From: CAXBID01 sp049791475
GTDB taxonomy: Bacteria; Bacteroidota; Bacteroidia; Flavobacteriales; Flavobacteriaceae
Assembly: GCA_049791475.1 (NCBI GenBank)
Contig: JBAQZZ010000242.1
Coordinates: 1 to 17,850 of the forward strand
Direction: 5' to 3'
DNA length: 17,850 nucleotides
The notes beneath the pieces were generated by a model. That model did no database searches and had not been told where the DNA came from. It saw only the letters and a program-made list of their open reading frames with translations. This document shows, piece by piece, positions 17,003-17,850 of the stretch (the stretch's first letter is position 1; each line of letters opens with the position of its first letter). Position numbers and translations under genes: made by a program.

Positions 17003-17850
17003 TTAATTAAAAACGGTTTTTGTAATACGCTGTACATAATATGAATACGTAAAACAATTTGCTCTTGCGTAATTATTTTCAATCATATCACCTTGTTTTT
17101 CAGGTGAAATTGACAAAGAGCGCTTTATAGCATCATGTATTGCTGATATTTGGGCTGATGCTATTAAATACCCATTCGTCTCATTTATAATATATTGTGA
17201 AATACATGAAATATCTGTAACAATAGGAATACAACCATAATTCATGGCCTCCCCAATAACTTTGGGAAAACCCTCACTTTTTGATGGCAAAATTATAAAA
17301 CTACTTCTCTTATAAATTGGAATAAGTGCTTCCTTTGATAAAAAACCATGAAACACCACATTTACATTCAATTCTTTAGCTGTTTCTAATAGCTTAGGAT
17401 ATAAAATCCCATTTCCAACAATATGAATACATTCAATATCATTAGACTGATAACCTCTTAAAGCTTCAAACAGTAAGTCAACACCTTTGTTACTATCTAA
17501 GTTTCCCACAAAACAAAATTCAAAAGGTTTTCCTGTTTTTTTACTTTTACAAATTTTTAATCCAGTAACTCTATCTTCCGCATTTAAACAGGGGTTTTCA
17601 AAAGTAAGCACTTGAGGCTTTTGATTTGGCCATGTGCCATTAATGGTAACTTTAGCATTGGATCTTAAATATTTTAAAACGAACCTTTGAAAGCGATAAT
17701 AAAAGGATGTTTTATCTACCCAGCTACCAGCATATTTAAACCAAAATTTCTTTTTAAAATATAATAATGATAAAAACATGGCTAATAAAGCTGGTTGAGA
17801 AGGCGCTCTACTATGAATATAGTTATGTTTTTTTATTTCATTATTAATGA
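17003..17850 (-). CDS. Glycosyltransferase family 4, partial (N-terminus beyond right edge)
   Basis: The frame stays open through the right edge: 23 further codons precede the internal Met at 17779, and they encode HSRAPSQPALLAM, part of a typical GT4 N-terminal domain, so the Met at 17779 is not the real start. The visible 282 residues include the end of the acceptor domain and the donor domain, with FVGNLDSNKGVDLLFEAL, HIVGNG, FHGFLSKEAL and the classical E-x7-E motif SEGFPKVIGEAMNYG. It likely transfers one sugar in surface-polysaccharide assembly. It is the most upstream visible member of the minus-strand block and lies 68 bp before the Wzy/WaaL-like gene. Confidence 0.92.
   Translation of the reverse strand, partial: INNEIKKHNYIHSRAPSQPALLAMFLSLLYFKKKFWFKYAGSWVDKTSFYYRFQRFVLKYLRSNAKVTINGTWPNQKPQVLTFENPCLNAEDRVTGLKICKSKKTGKPFEFCFVGNLDSNKGVDLLFEALRGYQSNDIECIHIVGNGILYPKLLETAKELNVNVVFHGFLSKEALIPIYKRSSFIILPSKSEGFPKVIGEAMNYGCIPIVTDISCISQYIINETNGYLIASAQISAIHDAIKRSLSISPEKQGDMIENNYARANCFTYSYYVQRITKTVFN

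Overview
The window looks like a chromosomal segment of a low-GC marine-type member of the Flavobacteriaceae (Bacteroidetes). The support is strong A/T bias, no Shine-Dalgarno sequences, promoter-like TAnnTTTG boxes, signal peptides ending in ...SQ or ...AQ, a PorV/PorQ-type outer-membrane protein, an AraC-fused hybrid histidine kinase, and a type III glutamine synthetase beside a type II enzyme. No rRNA, tRNA, CRISPR array, transposase or integrase was found. The genus cannot be given from sequence alone.

Layout. (1) 1-1217, minus: the N-terminal part of a membrane sensor histidine kinase (Cache sensor, HAMP, HisKA_3), running off the left edge. (2) 1355-1621, minus: a chimeric gene remnant in which an internal PurM fragment is joined in frame to the last 45 codons of the glutamine synthetase III gene found 4.2 kb away. 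(3) 1838-5285, plus: a TPR hybrid two-component regulator followed by an NTF2-like lipoprotein. (4) 5570-9038: nitrogen assimilation, with divergent glnN (GS III, minus) and glnA (GS II, plus) around a 259-bp control region, closed by a strong bidirectional terminator. (5) 9126-10777, minus: phosphatidylserine synthase followed by a DUF808 membrane protein. (6) 10867-13158, plus: a PorV/PorQ-like outer-membrane protein followed by a DUF4105/Lnb_N-type putative Cys/His hydrolase with a membrane tail. (7) 13160-17850, minus: the distal end of a surface-polysaccharide locus, in transcription order a GT4 glycosyltransferase (cut by the right edge), a Wzy/WaaL-type membrane protein, a second GT4 glycosyltransferase and a polyprenyl-phosphate sugar-1-phosphate transferase.

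How they work together. Blocks 4 and 7 are recognisable pathways: ammonium assimilation by two unrelated-length GS enzymes, and assembly of a lipid-linked polysaccharide. Block 5 makes phospholipid. Blocks 1 and 3 are environmental sensing.

The most unusual structure is the near-perfect 140-bp direct repeat of the glnN 3' end (1355-1494 and 5570-5709). It brackets the hybrid kinase and lipoprotein genes, and all five differences between the copies fall at third codon positions. One copy is welded to a purM fragment. This points to a past recombination or integration event at the 3' end of glnN; the mechanism is inference.
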